In this document: in pieces, positions 13,224 to 21,678 of the stretch
How positions within the stretch are numbered: position 1 is the first letter of the stretch
How the letters are laid out: each line of letters opens with the position of its first letter
Source: Georgenia faecalis
GTDB lineage: Bacteria > Actinomycetota > Actinomycetes > Actinomycetales > Actinomycetaceae
Assembly: GCF_003710105.1 (NCBI RefSeq)
Contig: NZ_CP033325.1
Coordinates: forward strand, 372,001-436,000
Direction: 5' to 3'
DNA: 64,000 nucleotides
The notes under the pieces: generated by a model
Told to the model about the DNA's origin: nothing
Seen by the model: the letters and a program-made list of their open reading frames with translations, nothing else
Databases searched by the model: none
Translations under genes and position numbers: made by a program

Positions 13224-14068
13224 CGGACGGCTCCTCTTGAGGCGGTGCGGTAAGCATGGAGCGCGGCGAGCGAACGCGCGGCCACTTCGGGGGCGGAGTC
13301 GCTCTGCCGGCCGAGCTCGACGGACACGAGGCCGTCGTAGCCGGCCTCGTCCAGCGCGGCGAGGACCGGCGGGAAGTCGATGTCGCCCTCGCCGAACTCC
13401 AGGTGCGCGTGGACGTCGCGGCGCATGTCCTCGATCTGGACGTGGGCGAGGACGTCGGCGCACGCGCGCACGCAGGCGTCGGGCGCGGCGTCCTCGTTGC
13501 AGCGGGCGTGGCCGACGTCGAGGGTGACCCGCAGGCGCTCCGGCTCCCCGAGCCGGGACCGCAGGTCGAGGGCGTCGCCGAGGCGGGAGACGAGCATCGA
13601 CGGCTCCGGCTCGACGGCGAGGACGATGCCCGCCCGCTCGGCGTGGGGCAGCAGCGCGGCGACGCCGTCGACCAGGCGGTCCCAGCCCACCTCGGGCGTC
13701 GTGCCCGGGGCGAGGACGCCGGACCACAGGTGGACCACCGGGGCGCCCAGGTCACCGGCGATGTCGATGGAGCGGTGCAGCAGGTCCAGGCGCAGGTCGC
13801 GGCCGGCATCGGAGACGAGGCTCGGCTCGAACTTGCCCCGCGGGTCGAGGAGGTAGGGCGCCCCGGTCTCCACCACCGCGCCGAGGCCCAGGCGCTCGAG
13901 CTGCTGCGCGGTCCGGGCGACGCGCGCGGCGACGTCGTCGGCGAACGGGTCGAGGTGGTGGGCGTCCAGGGTGATCGACGCCCCGGCGTACCCGAGCTCG
14001 GCGATGATCTCCAGGGCGTCGGGGAGGCGGTGGGCGGTGAACCCGTTGGTGCCGTAGGCGAATCTCAT
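13220..14068 (-). CDS. Second TIM-barrel sugar-phosphate isomerase/epimerase in the EBO-type operon
   Basis: 282 aa from ATG 14068, with ATGA overlaps at both ends (14065-14068 with the prenyltransferase, 13220-13223 with eboA). The protein starts FAYGTNGFTAHRLPDALE and contains AVEPEPSML, VTLDVGHARC, HVQIEDM and SVELGRQ, the usual acidic and histidine metal ligands of the xylose-isomerase-like superfamily. Canonical EBO clusters have one such protein (EboE) plus an EboD dehydroquinate-synthase-like enzyme. Here there are two barrels and no EboD in the window, so this gene may take the place of eboD functionally, which is inference. Substrate unknown. Confidence 0.85.
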   Translation of the reverse strand: MRFAYGTNGFTAHRLPDALEIIAELGYAGASITLDAHHLDPFADDVAARVARTAQQLERLGLGAVVETGAPYLLDPRGKFEPSLVSDAGRDLRLDLLHRSIDIAGDLGAPVVHLWSGVLAPGTTPEVGWDRLVDGVAALLPHAERAGIVLAVEPEPSMLVSRLGDALDLRSRLGEPERLRVTLDVGHARCNEDAAPDACVRACADVLAHVQIEDMRRDVHAHLEFGEGDIDFPPVLAALDEAGYDGLVSVELGRQSDSAPEVAARSLAALHAYRTASRGAVR

Positions 14069-14967
14069 GTGGGCGACAGCCTCCTCGTGGCGAGCCGGGC
14101 CAGGGGCCCGACGGCGAGCACGGCGGCCGCGGCCGGCAGGGCACCGGCTCGTGCGGTGAGCGCCGACTGGAGCGGGATCATCCCGCGGATGCCGACGCCC
14201 GTGGCGCGGCGCACCGTCGGGGCGTCGGGGCGGCGGGCGGCGTCGAGCTGGGCGCGGCCGACGGTCCACGCGTAGGTGGCGGCGAGGCCGGCCGCCGCCA
14301 CGCGGGACAGCGGCGCCCCGCCGAGGGCCGCCGTCGTCCGGGACGCGGTGCGGGGCGCGGTGCGGGGCGCCGGGAGGGCGGCGGCCGCGGCGGTGACGGC
14401 CGTCGTGGCGAGCGCGGCCCGCGCGACCGCGGGACTCGTGCCGGTGACCTCGCCCCGGGAGAGCGCGGTGACGGCGACGGTGTGGGCGGTGAGCGTGAGC
14501 GCGGCGGGCAGCGCCGGTCGGACGTTCCCGGCGGCCCCGAGCGCGACGTCGAGCCCCCGGTTGGCCGCCATGACGACCGGTCCGAGGACGGTGGGCTTGG
14601 CGAGCAGGTCGTAGGCCCACACGGTGGATGCCAGCGCGGCGGCGACGGCGAGGTGCCGCCGGCTCACCGCGGCGGCCAGGCCCAGGCCCGCGGCGGTGAG
14701 GACGACGCCGACGCCGAGGGCGAGGCGCGGGCTCACCCGGCCGGAGGGGATCGGCCGCTCGGGGCGCTCGACGGCGTCGAGGTCCCGGTCGGCGTAGTCG
14801 TTGAGCGCCATCCCCGCCCAGTACAGGCACGCGGAGGCCGCGGGCAGGAGAGCGGTCCTGGCGCCCCCGGGCCAGCCGGCGGCGGCGGCGCCGGCCAGGG
14901 TGTCGCCCGGCACGGTGAGCGCCGCGGGCAGGCGCACGAGCTCGGCGAGGTCGCGGGCGCTGGTCAT
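14065..14967 (-). CDS. eboC: EboC-like UbiA family prenyltransferase (SCO3242-like)
   Basis: 300 aa from ATG 14967; an in-frame ATG at 15129 would add 54 residues with no matching membrane or domain sequence, so the shorter form is preferred, although neither start has a strong ribosome-binding site. ALNDYADRDLDAVERPERP is the first aspartate motif of UbiA enzymes and is followed by PIPSGR. About eight hydrophobic helices follow, with YDLLAKP and ANRGLDVALG in the second active-site region. It should transfer a prenyl chain onto an acceptor in the membrane. The divergent polyprenyl diphosphate synthase 340 nt away is a likely supplier of the donor. First gene of the EBO-type operon. Confidence 0.82.
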   Translation of the reverse strand: MTSARDLAELVRLPAALTVPGDTLAGAAAAGWPGGARTALLPAASACLYWAGMALNDYADRDLDAVERPERPIPSGRVSPRLALGVGVVLTAAGLGLAAAVSRRHLAVAAALASTVWAYDLLAKPTVLGPVVMAANRGLDVALGAAGNVRPALPAALTLTAHTVAVTALSRGEVTGTSPAVARAALATTAVTAAAAALPAPRTAPRTASRTTAALGGAPLSRVAAAGLAATYAWTVGRAQLDAARRPDAPTVRRATGVGIRGMIPLQSALTARAGALPAAAAVLAVGPLARLATRRLSPT

Positions 14968-15178
14968 GCGAGGCCGCCCGGGCGCGCGGCGCGCCACCCC
15001 TGGCCCGGGCGCGCGCAGCGCCATCGGCTCGAGCGGGTGCGGGTGGGACCGCTCACGGGTGACCCCTTCGTCGTCGAGGTGATCGGAGCGGCAGGAACCA
15101 CCGCGCGAGCTCGGGGACGACAGCGTCATCGCCCGCCGAACGCTCGCAGGTGCCTGGCATCCCCGGTTCGTCGGCGTG

Positions 15179-15206
15179 AGTCTACCGAACTGGCGGAAGC
15201 CGACAA
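15179..15206 (-). promoter_or_regulatory. Promoter candidate for the EBO-type operon
   Basis: On the minus strand, TTGTCG (15206-15201), a 16-nt spacer and TAGACT (15184-15179) form a good sigma70-type promoter. It faces the prenyltransferase gene and would give a leader of about 200 nt to ATG 14967, or about 40 nt to ATG 15129. Confidence 0.5.
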
Positions 15207-15305
15207 AAGTCGCCCCGATGGCCTCGGAACCCGGGTGCGGTCGACTACGGTGCTGTGATCCCGGTGCTGGGATCCGGTCGAGGAAGACCCCGGATGGAGG
15301 AACGC

Positions 15306-16544
15306 ATGGACCCGCACGAGCAGGCTCGGCGGCCGCGGCGCGGATCTGACGCCGGACCCGGGCTCGTGGACGGCGCAGCGCGGCCGGACGCCGCGGGCAC
15401 CGCCGTCGGGCCTCGTGCCGCTGTCGGACCGGACCCGGCGGGCACCGCCGTCGGGCCGGGCCCGGGGGACGGTGCCGACGGTGCGGCGACGGTCGAGGGC
15501 GTGCTCCTGTCGGTGCTCGCCGACGCCGAGGCCCGGGTGCCGACCCGCGTCACCGGGTACGCGACCCTGTGGGACCAGCTCCGCGTGACGGTGCGCGGGG
15601 GCAAGAAGTTCCGCGGCGGGCTGGTCGTCCGCACCCACGACGCCCTCGGCGGGCGCCGCCGGGACGCGGCCGTGACCGCGGGGGCCGCGTTCGAGCTGCT
15701 GCACGCCGCGTTCCTCGTCCACGACGACCTCATCGACCACGACCTGGTCCGCCGCGGCGTGCCCAACCTGCCCGCGGTGATGGCGGGCGTGGCCGTGTCG
15801 GCCGGGGCCAACGACGTCCGCGCCGAGCGCTTCGCCGAGGCGAGCGCGGTGCTGGCCGGCGACGCGGCGCTGTCCCTGGCGCACGGCATGTTCGCCACGC
15901 TCGACGTCCCCACCGACGTCCACCGGGCGCTGCAGGAGCTCCTGCGCGACACCGTGCTGTTCTCCGTCGCCGGCGAGCTCGGCGACGTCGCCTCCGGCCT
16001 GGGGCTGTGGAGCACCTCCCACGAGGACGCCATGACCGTCGCCGAGAGCAAGACGGCGATGTACTCCTTCCGGGCGCCCCTGCGCGCCGGGGCGCTCATC
16101 GCCGATGCTCCCGACGACGTCGCCGCGCTCCTCGACCGCGTGGGCAGCGACCTGGGCCGCGCGTTCCAGCTCGTCGACGACCTCCTCGGGGTCTTCGCGC
16201 CCGAGGGCGTCATCGGCAAGAGCAACGTCTCCGACCTGCGCGAGGGCAAGGCGACGTCGCTGCTCCTCCACGCCCGGGAGCTGCCCGTGTGGGACGAGGT
16301 GCGCGACCACGTGGGCCGGCTCGACCTGCTGCCCGCCACGGCCGACGTCGTCCGCGGTCACCTCGCCCGCTCGGCGGCCCCGGCCCGAGTGGCGGACCAG
16401 GTGCGCGACCGGCTGGGCGAGGCCGCCGACGTCGTGCGCGCCGGGGACGTCCCGGCGCCGCTCGCCGCGCTGCTCGACGAGGCGGTGCGCACGGTCGGCG
16501 CCTCGCTCGACCGCGCCTGGCGGTTCGTCGAGTCCTGCCGCTGA
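15306..16544 (+). CDS. Polyprenyl diphosphate synthase (trans-isoprenyl type)
   Basis: 412 aa. GGAGG (15296-15300) lies 5 nt before ATG 15306. After a low-complexity Ala/Gly/Pro N-terminus (about 65 aa) the isoprenyl synthase fold follows: GGKKFRGGLV (substrate-binding Lys/Arg), VHDDLIDHDLVRRG with the first DDxxD, ESKTAMYSF, and QLVDDLLGVF with the second aspartate motif; GKSNVSDLREGKATSLL follows. It condenses isopentenyl diphosphate onto an allylic diphosphate; chain length cannot be read with confidence. Its divergent position next to the UbiA-type gene suggests it makes the prenyl donor for that enzyme. Confidence 0.88.
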   Translation: MDPHEQARRPRRGSDAGPGLVDGAARPDAAGTAVGPRAAVGPDPAGTAVGPGPGDGADGAATVEGVLLSVLADAEARVPTRVTGYATLWDQLRVTVRGGKKFRGGLVVRTHDALGGRRRDAAVTAGAAFELLHAAFLVHDDLIDHDLVRRGVPNLPAVMAGVAVSAGANDVRAERFAEASAVLAGDAALSLAHGMFATLDVPTDVHRALQELLRDTVLFSVAGELGDVASGLGLWSTSHEDAMTVAESKTAMYSFRAPLRAGALIADAPDDVAALLDRVGSDLGRAFQLVDDLLGVFAPEGVIGKSNVSDLREGKATSLLLHARELPVWDEVRDHVGRLDLLPATADVVRGHLARSAAPARVADQVRDRLGEAADVVRAGDVPAPLAALLDEAVRTVGASLDRAWRFVESCR

Positions 16545-16633
16545 CGCGGCTGGGCGCGCGCGGCCGGGGCTGACCGGGCGGCCTGACGCGGCGGGGCGCG
16601 CCGCCGTCGGGCCGGGGCGCGCCGCCGTCGGGC

Positions 16634-18277
16634 TCAGGCCGAGGCGAGGTCCTCCGCGTCGATGATCTTGTAGGCGTAGCCCTGCTCGGCGAGGAACCGC
16701 TGGCGGTGCGCAGCGAAGTCCTGGTCGAGGGTGTCCCGGGCGACGACCGCGTAGAAGTGCGCGGTCTTGCCGTCGGCCTTGGGCCGTAGCAGCCGGCCGA
16801 GGCGCTGGGCCTCCTCCTGGCGCGAGCCGAACGAGCCGGACACCTGGATCGCCACCGCGGCCTCCGGGAGGTCGATGGAGAAGTTGGCGACCTTGGACAC
16901 GACCAGCACCTTGAGCTCGCCGGTGCGGAACTCCGCGAAGAGGCGCTCGCGCTCGTTGACGGACGTCGCCCCCGTGATGACGGGCGCGTCGAGCCGTTCG
17001 CCGAGGCCCTCGAGCTGGTCGAGGTACTGCCCGATGATGAGGATCTGCTCGTCGGCGTGCCGGGCGACGAGCTGGCTGACGACCCGGTCCTTGCCGTCGG
17101 CGCTCGCGGCGAGGCGGTAGCGGTCCTCTGCCTCGGCGGTCGCGTAGACCATGCGGTCGCGGTCGCTGAGGGTGAGCCGCACCTCGGTGCACTCGGCGGG
17201 CGCGATGTAGCCCTGCGCCTCGATGTCCTTCCACGGCGCGTCGTACCGCTTGGGGCCGATGAGGGAGAAGACCTCGTCCTCCCGCCCGTCCTCGCGCACG
17301 AGCGTCGCGGTGAGCCCGAGCCGGCGGCGGGCCTGGAGGTCCGCCGTCATCCGGAAGATCGGCGCCGGGAGGAGGTGGACCTCGTCGTAGAGGATGAGGC
17401 CCCAGTCGCGCGCGTCGAGCAGCTCGAGGTGGGTGTAGACGCCCTTCCGGCGGGTGGTGAGCACCTGGTAGGTCGCGATCGTCACCGGGCGGACCTCCTT
17501 GCGGGCGCCGGAGTACTCGCCGATCTCGTCCTCGGTGAGCGTCGTGCGGCGCAGCAGCTCGCTGCGCCACTGGCGCGCGGAGACCGTGTTCGTCACGAGG
17601 ATGAGTGTGGTCGCCCGGGAGCGGGCCATCGCCGCCGCGCCGACGAGCGTCTTGCCCGCCCCGCAGGGGAGCACGACGACGCCCGAGCCGCCGTGCCAGA
17701 AGCTCTCCACCGCCTCGGCCTGGTAGGGGCGCAACGACCAGTCGGCGGTGTCGAGGTCGATGGCGTGCGCCTCGCCGTCGACGTAGCCGGCGAGGTCCTC
17801 GGCCGGCCAGCCCAGCTTGAGGAGGACCTGCTTGAGGTGCCCGCGCTCGCTGGGGTGGACGACGACGCTCGTGGCGTCGAGGCGCTCGCCCACGAGGCCG
17901 GCGGTCCGCTTCGAGCGCAGGACCTCCTCGAGGACCGGGGCGTCGGTGGTGTGCAGGACGAGGCCGTGGACCGGGTCCGCGACGAGCTGGAGGCGCCCGT
18001 AGCGCGACATCGTCTCGGCGACGTCGACGAGGAGCGCGTGCGGGACCGGGTAGCGCGAGAACTCGAGCAGGGTGTCGACCACCCGCTCGGCGTCGTGCCC
18101 GGCGGCCCGGGCGTTCCACAGGCCCAGCGGGGTGAGGCGGTAGGTGTGGACGTGCTCGGGGGCGCGCTCAAGCTCGGCGAAGGGGGCGATGGCGCGTCGG
18201 CACTCCGCGGCACGCGCGTGGTCGACCTCGAGCAGGAGCGTCTTGTCGGACTGGACGATGAGTGGGCCATCAGGCAT
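16634..18277 (-). CDS. XPB-type DNA repair helicase
   Basis: 547 aa from ATG 18277. The N-terminal 190 residues form the damage-recognition-like region of bacterial XPB proteins. Helicase motifs are clear: VLPCGAGKT (Walker A, about 200), LILYDEVHLLPA (motif II, about 295), LGLTATLVREDGRED including the RED motif of XPB, and QEEAQRLGRLLRP (motif VI). It is a 3'-5' ATP-dependent helicase of superfamily 2, thought to act in nucleotide excision repair or transcription. A GACAAT box 6 nt before the start may allow a leaderless transcript. It converges on the polyprenyl synthase; the 90-bp gap contains a short GGGCGCGCCGCCGTCGGG duplication. In mycobacteria the Helicase_C_3 gene adjoins it; here that gene is 7 kb away. 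Confidence 0.92.
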   Translation of the reverse strand: MPDGPLIVQSDKTLLLEVDHARAAECRRAIAPFAELERAPEHVHTYRLTPLGLWNARAAGHDAERVVDTLLEFSRYPVPHALLVDVAETMSRYGRLQLVADPVHGLVLHTTDAPVLEEVLRSKRTAGLVGERLDATSVVVHPSERGHLKQVLLKLGWPAEDLAGYVDGEAHAIDLDTADWSLRPYQAEAVESFWHGGSGVVVLPCGAGKTLVGAAAMARSRATTLILVTNTVSARQWRSELLRRTTLTEDEIGEYSGARKEVRPVTIATYQVLTTRRKGVYTHLELLDARDWGLILYDEVHLLPAPIFRMTADLQARRRLGLTATLVREDGREDEVFSLIGPKRYDAPWKDIEAQGYIAPAECTEVRLTLSDRDRMVYATAEAEDRYRLAASADGKDRVVSQLVARHADEQILIIGQYLDQLEGLGERLDAPVITGATSVNERERLFAEFRTGELKVLVVSKVANFSIDLPEAAVAIQVSGSFGSRQEEAQRLGRLLRPKADGKTAHFYAVVARDTLDQDFAAHRQRFLAEQGYAYKIIDAEDLASA

Positions 18278-18781
18278 CCGCCCATTGTCACGCGCCGAGG
18301 AGGTGCGCGTCTCCGTGACCTCGCTCACCGGACCTGGGCGGGTCTGGTGCGTCTGGGCCGTGATCGGTCGGCGGCCGACTCTGCCCCTCGCTCTGAACCG
18401 CGCCGAGTTCGCTGATTTCTGCCGAGTTCGCTGTTTGGTGCCGAGTTCGCTAGTTCCTACTGGCGAACTCGGCACGGATTGGCGAACTCGGCACTGACGA
18501 ACCGCCTGAGTTCGCTGTTTCATGCCGAGTTCGCTAGTTCCTGCGGTGTGGGGACGGCGCAGACGACGGCATGGCCCCGCAGACGACGGCATCGCCGCTC
18601 GCCGTCCCTCCACGCCGCCGAGGTCGCTGATTTCTGCCGAGTTCGCTGTTTGATGCCGAGTTCGCTAGTTCCTACTAGCGAACTCGGCACGGATTGGCGA
18701 ACTCGGCACTGACGAACTGGCTGAGTTCGCTAGTTCCCGCTGAGTTCGCCAGTTCCTGCGCGCGTGGGGGAGCGGCGCGGC
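18278..18781. repeat. 504-bp intergenic region filled with GAGTTCGCT repeats, including a duplicated 115-bp block
   Basis: No gene is seen. 18402-18516 and 18617-18731 are near-identical direct copies (a few mismatches), each built from three GCCGAGTTCGCT units followed by two inverted GCGAACTCGGC units. Further units lie at 18524, 18721 and 18741. The core 18655-18688 is a perfect palindrome: GCCGAGTTCGCTAG, loop TTCCTA, then the reverse complement. The first block has the same hairpin (18440-18473) with one wobble pair. The family recurs at 24770-24912 and, degenerate, at 31243-31300. Confidence 0.9.
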
Positions 18782-19786
18782 TCAGCGAGGCGCCTGGCGC
18801 GGGCGGGGGATCGGCACGAGACCGGGCACCGGCCGCGCGTTGACCCACATCGACGGCGGGAGCGCGGAGCGGATCCGCTCGAACGTGACAGCCGGATCGA
18901 GGAGATCACGCTGCGTGAAGCGCAAGACGCGAGCGCCGGTCTCGCGGAGGGCGTCCTCGCGCGCCTTCTCCCGCTCGACGACGCGGCCCGGCGCACCTCG
19001 GGCCAGGTCCCGGTACTTCACCATGCCGTCGTACTCGCACAGGACCACCAGTCCGTCGTCGAGCCGCCAGCCAAGATCACTGAAGAACAGGCCCGCCCGA
19101 GTCTGCACGGGAATCTGCAGGACGGGTGGGGGAACGCCCCGACTGACGACGATCCAGCGCAGGGAGCTCTCACCCGGCGACTCCGCCAGGCCGTTGGCTG
19201 CGCGGATGACCGCACGAGCCTGGACGATGCCGCGGCTCCCGCGCCGATCTGCGAGGCGGGCGAGCAGCGTGGTGCGGAGCTGCTCCATCGTTCTCCGGCC
19301 GTCATCCGACGCTCGCTGGTCGAGGCCCGACACCGATCGGAACGCCGAGTCGACGACGACCAACGCTTCCTTCGGGTGAAGCGAGCCGGCACAGTCGAGG
19401 ATCGTGCGTTCGATGCTCGTCACGGGCACACCGCGGACCACCGTGCGATCTGCCGACGGCAGCTCGGTGAAGTGCCGGACAAGTCCTCGGTCTCCGCTGC
19501 TGTTGGGGCGTGCGGGCTGGATGAGATGGGTGTGCTCGTCCACCCTCCACAGTTCCCAGCCGTGGAGGAGTGCCGCGGTCTGATGGCTGAAGACCGCATC
19601 GGTGCGGAGTTGCGCCGCGGCCGCCTGGCAGCGGGCGAGTGCCAGCGCATGGTCGCGCTCCCATCGCTGAAGATCTTCGGGCAGGTGCATGTAGGCCCCG
19701 CGCCGGACGCGTGTGAACCCGTCCCGCGAGGCGGACCGGATGACGCTTGCGCCGAGGTCGCGAGTGAAGACGAGGCCGGAGGTCAT
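18782..19786 (-). CDS. AbiEi-type antitoxin-like protein with DUF559 nuclease-like domain
   Basis: 334 aa. The N-terminus has the AbiEi-type winged helix (DGFTRVRRGAYM) and FSHQTAALLHGWEL; the C-terminus (about 215-325) resembles DUF559, a restriction-endonuclease-like fold, with SDLGWR, LCEYDG and K at PD-(D/E)XK positions and VLRFTQRDLL. This fusion is widespread and often multicopy in Actinobacteria. It is usually found without an AbiEii toxin, and none is seen here, so a toxin-antitoxin role is doubtful. Base composition is lower in G+C than its neighbours (for example 19080-19700), which suggests transfer. ATG 19786 is chosen by domain fit; no clear ribosome-binding site is visible. Confidence 0.75.
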   Translation of the reverse strand: MTSGLVFTRDLGASVIRSASRDGFTRVRRGAYMHLPEDLQRWERDHALALARCQAAAAQLRTDAVFSHQTAALLHGWELWRVDEHTHLIQPARPNSSGDRGLVRHFTELPSADRTVVRGVPVTSIERTILDCAGSLHPKEALVVVDSAFRSVSGLDQRASDDGRRTMEQLRTTLLARLADRRGSRGIVQARAVIRAANGLAESPGESSLRWIVVSRGVPPPVLQIPVQTRAGLFFSDLGWRLDDGLVVLCEYDGMVKYRDLARGAPGRVVEREKAREDALRETGARVLRFTQRDLLDPAVTFERIRSALPPSMWVNARPVPGLVPIPRPRQAPR

Positions 19787-19945
19787 CACCCAAGGCTCGG
19801 CGGTCGGGTCTGGCGGCGCGCGCCTCTCGGGCGCGTCTGTGGACGGGGCGCCCGCGAGGTGCCCTGTGCAGGAGCCGAGAGACCAATGCGGTGGGCAGGA
19901 GGCGGGCCCGGCGCCCACGGGCGGCGGGCGGCGATCACGGGCGAC

Positions 19946-19989
19946 GGGCGGCGATCTGCGGACGCGCGGGCGGCGATCTGCGGACGCGC
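19946..19989. repeat. 22-bp tandem duplication
   Basis: GGGCGGCGATCTGCGGACGC plus two bases is present twice in a row (19946-19967, 19968-19989), with degenerate GGGCGGCGATC units just upstream. The surrounding gap 19787-20065 has no gene. Confidence 0.85.
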
Positions 19990-20065
19990 GGCCGGCGCGG
20001 ACGCAGTGCGCCACCTCACCGCCACCGGTCGCCGTGGGGGCGCGGCCGTGCCCACACTGAGCCGC

Positions 20066-21565
20066 ATGAGCACCCATGACGGCGGAGCCGAGCCGCTGAC
20101 CGCGCTGGTCACGGGCGCAACGGGGTACATCGGCGGCCGCCTCGTCCCCGAGCTCCTCGCCGCGGGTTTCCGGGTGCGCGCCATGGCCCGCAACCCGGAC
20201 CGCCTCGAGGGGCGGGAGTGGCGCGACGCCGTCGACGTGGTCCGCGCCGACGCGCAGGACCCCGAGCAGCTCGCGGCCGCCATGGCCGGCGTCGACGTCG
20301 CCTACTACCTCATCCACTCCCTCGGCTCGGGTCCGACCTTCGAGGAGCGCGACCGGCGCACCGCCCGCGCGTTCGCCGTCGCCGCCCGCGAGGCCGGGGT
20401 CCGCCGCATCGTCTACCTCGGCGGCCTGCACCCCGACGCCGAGACCCTGTCCCCGCACCTCGCCTCGCGCCGGGAGGTGGGGGACATCCTCCTCGCCTCC
20501 GGCGTCCCGACGGCGGTCCTCCAGGCCGCCGTCATCATCGGCTCCGGCAGCGCGTCGTTCGAGATGATGCGCTACCTCACCGAGCGGCTGCCGGCGATGG
20601 TGGCGCCGCGGTGGCTCGACAACCGGATCCAGCCGATCGCCGTGCGCGACGTCCTGCGCTACCTCGTCGGCGTCGCGCGCCTGCCGGAGGACGTCAGCCG
20701 CACCTTCGACATCGGCGGCCCCGACGTGCTCACCTACCGCGAGATGATGCAGCGGTACGCGGCGATCGCCGGCCTCGCGCCCCGGCTCATCCGGACCGTG
20801 CCGGTGCTCACCCCGAAGCTCGCGAGCCTGTGGGTCGGGCTCGTGACGCCGGTCCCGGGGCCCCTCGCGCGTCCGCTGGTGGAGTCCCTCATCCACGAGG
20901 TGGTCGCCAAGGAGGACGACATCCGCCGGTACGTGCCGGACCCGCCCGAGGGCCTCCTCGGGTTCGACGCCGCCGTCGAGCTCGCCCTGCAGAAGGTCCG
21001 CGAGTTCGACGTCGCGACCTCCTGGGCGTCCGCGACCCCGCAGGGCGCCCCGAGCGACCCACTCCCCGAGGACCCCGACTGGGCGGGCGGCAGCCTCTTC
21101 GTCGACGAGCGCGAGCGGGTCGTCGACGCCACCCCGGAGGACCTCTGGGCGGTCATCGAGGGCGTCGGCGGCACCACCGGCTGGTACTCGTGGCGGCTCG
21201 GCTGGATGCTCCGCGGGCTCATGGACCGCCTCTTCGGCGGGCCGGGGCTGCGCCGGGGCCGCCGCCACCCGACCCGCCTGTGGGTGGGCGACCCCGTCGA
21301 CTGGTGGCGCGTCGAGCGCATCGAGCCGGGCCGCCTGCTGCGGCTGCGCGCGGAGATGCGGCTGCCCGGCCTCGCCTGGCTCGAGCTCGGCGCGCACACC
21401 GACGACGACGGCCGCACGGTGTTCCGCCAGCGCGCGATCTACCACCCCCACGGCCTCGTCGGGCAGCTGTACTGGTGGGCGGTGACGCCCTTCCACGGCG
21501 TCGTCTTCGGCGGGATGCAGCGCAACCTCGCGACCGCGGCCGAGGGGCGCGCGGCGGCGGCCTGA
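20066..21565 (+). CDS. SDR-family NAD(P)-binding protein with C-terminal DUF2867
   Basis: 499 aa. LVTGATGYIGGRLVPELL is the GxxGxxG nucleotide-binding motif of an atypical/NmrA-like short-chain dehydrogenase domain (about 10-290). The C-terminal part (about 325-490) matches DUF2867, rich in Trp (TGWYSWRLGWML, DWWRVERIEPG, LYWWAVTPFHGVVF). The function of this fusion is not established; a reductase or epimerase of a lipid-like substrate is possible. ATG 20066 is supported by the fold start; CACACT lies 7 nt upstream and could give a leaderless transcript. It is probably monocistronic, as the next gene has its own promoter-like sequence. Confidence 0.82.
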   Translation: MSTHDGGAEPLTALVTGATGYIGGRLVPELLAAGFRVRAMARNPDRLEGREWRDAVDVVRADAQDPEQLAAAMAGVDVAYYLIHSLGSGPTFEERDRRTARAFAVAAREAGVRRIVYLGGLHPDAETLSPHLASRREVGDILLASGVPTAVLQAAVIIGSGSASFEMMRYLTERLPAMVAPRWLDNRIQPIAVRDVLRYLVGVARLPEDVSRTFDIGGPDVLTYREMMQRYAAIAGLAPRLIRTVPVLTPKLASLWVGLVTPVPGPLARPLVESLIHEVVAKEDDIRRYVPDPPEGLLGFDAAVELALQKVREFDVATSWASATPQGAPSDPLPEDPDWAGGSLFVDERERVVDATPEDLWAVIEGVGGTTGWYSWRLGWMLRGLMDRLFGGPGLRRGRRHPTRLWVGDPVDWWRVERIEPGRLLRLRAEMRLPGLAWLELGAHTDDDGRTVFRQRAIYHPHGLVGQLYWWAVTPFHGVVFGGMQRNLATAAEGRAAAA

Positions 21566-21595
21566 CCGCCGGAAAAAACTCCCCGACCGAAAAGT

Positions 21596-21623
21596 GCATC
21601 CAAATCGCACCCGGTGCCGGAAT
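21596..21623 (+). promoter_or_regulatory. SigK-like ECF promoter candidate
   Basis: GCATCC (21596-21601), 16 nt, then CGGAAT (21618-21623) resembles the CCATCC-N16/17-CCGAAT promoters described for mycobacterial SigK. It lies 55 nt before the DUF4397 gene, whose operon encodes an ECF sigma factor and an RskA-like anti-sigma factor, so autoregulation is plausible. Confidence 0.45.
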
Positions 21624-21678
21624 ACCTCCATGTCAGCAGTTCCGCGCCCCGCCCGGGGCACACCATCGGAGGAGCACC

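Noticed and set aside
13220-14068. EboD
   Set aside because: EboD is dehydroquinate-synthase-like; this protein has xylose-isomerase-barrel motifs and no NAD-binding glycine motif.
15129-15129. ATG 15129 as the start of the UbiA-type gene
   Set aside because: The extra 54 residues are Arg/Pro/Ser-rich with no homology, and the UbiA fold begins after ATG 14967. It is kept only as an alternative.
18402-18760. CRISPR array or phage attachment site
   Set aside because: Repeat spacing is irregular, units occur in both orientations, spacers are not unique and no cas or integrase gene is present.
18782-19786. Complete AbiE toxin-antitoxin system
   Set aside because: No AbiEii nucleotidyltransferase gene is next to it; the other neighbour is an SDR gene.
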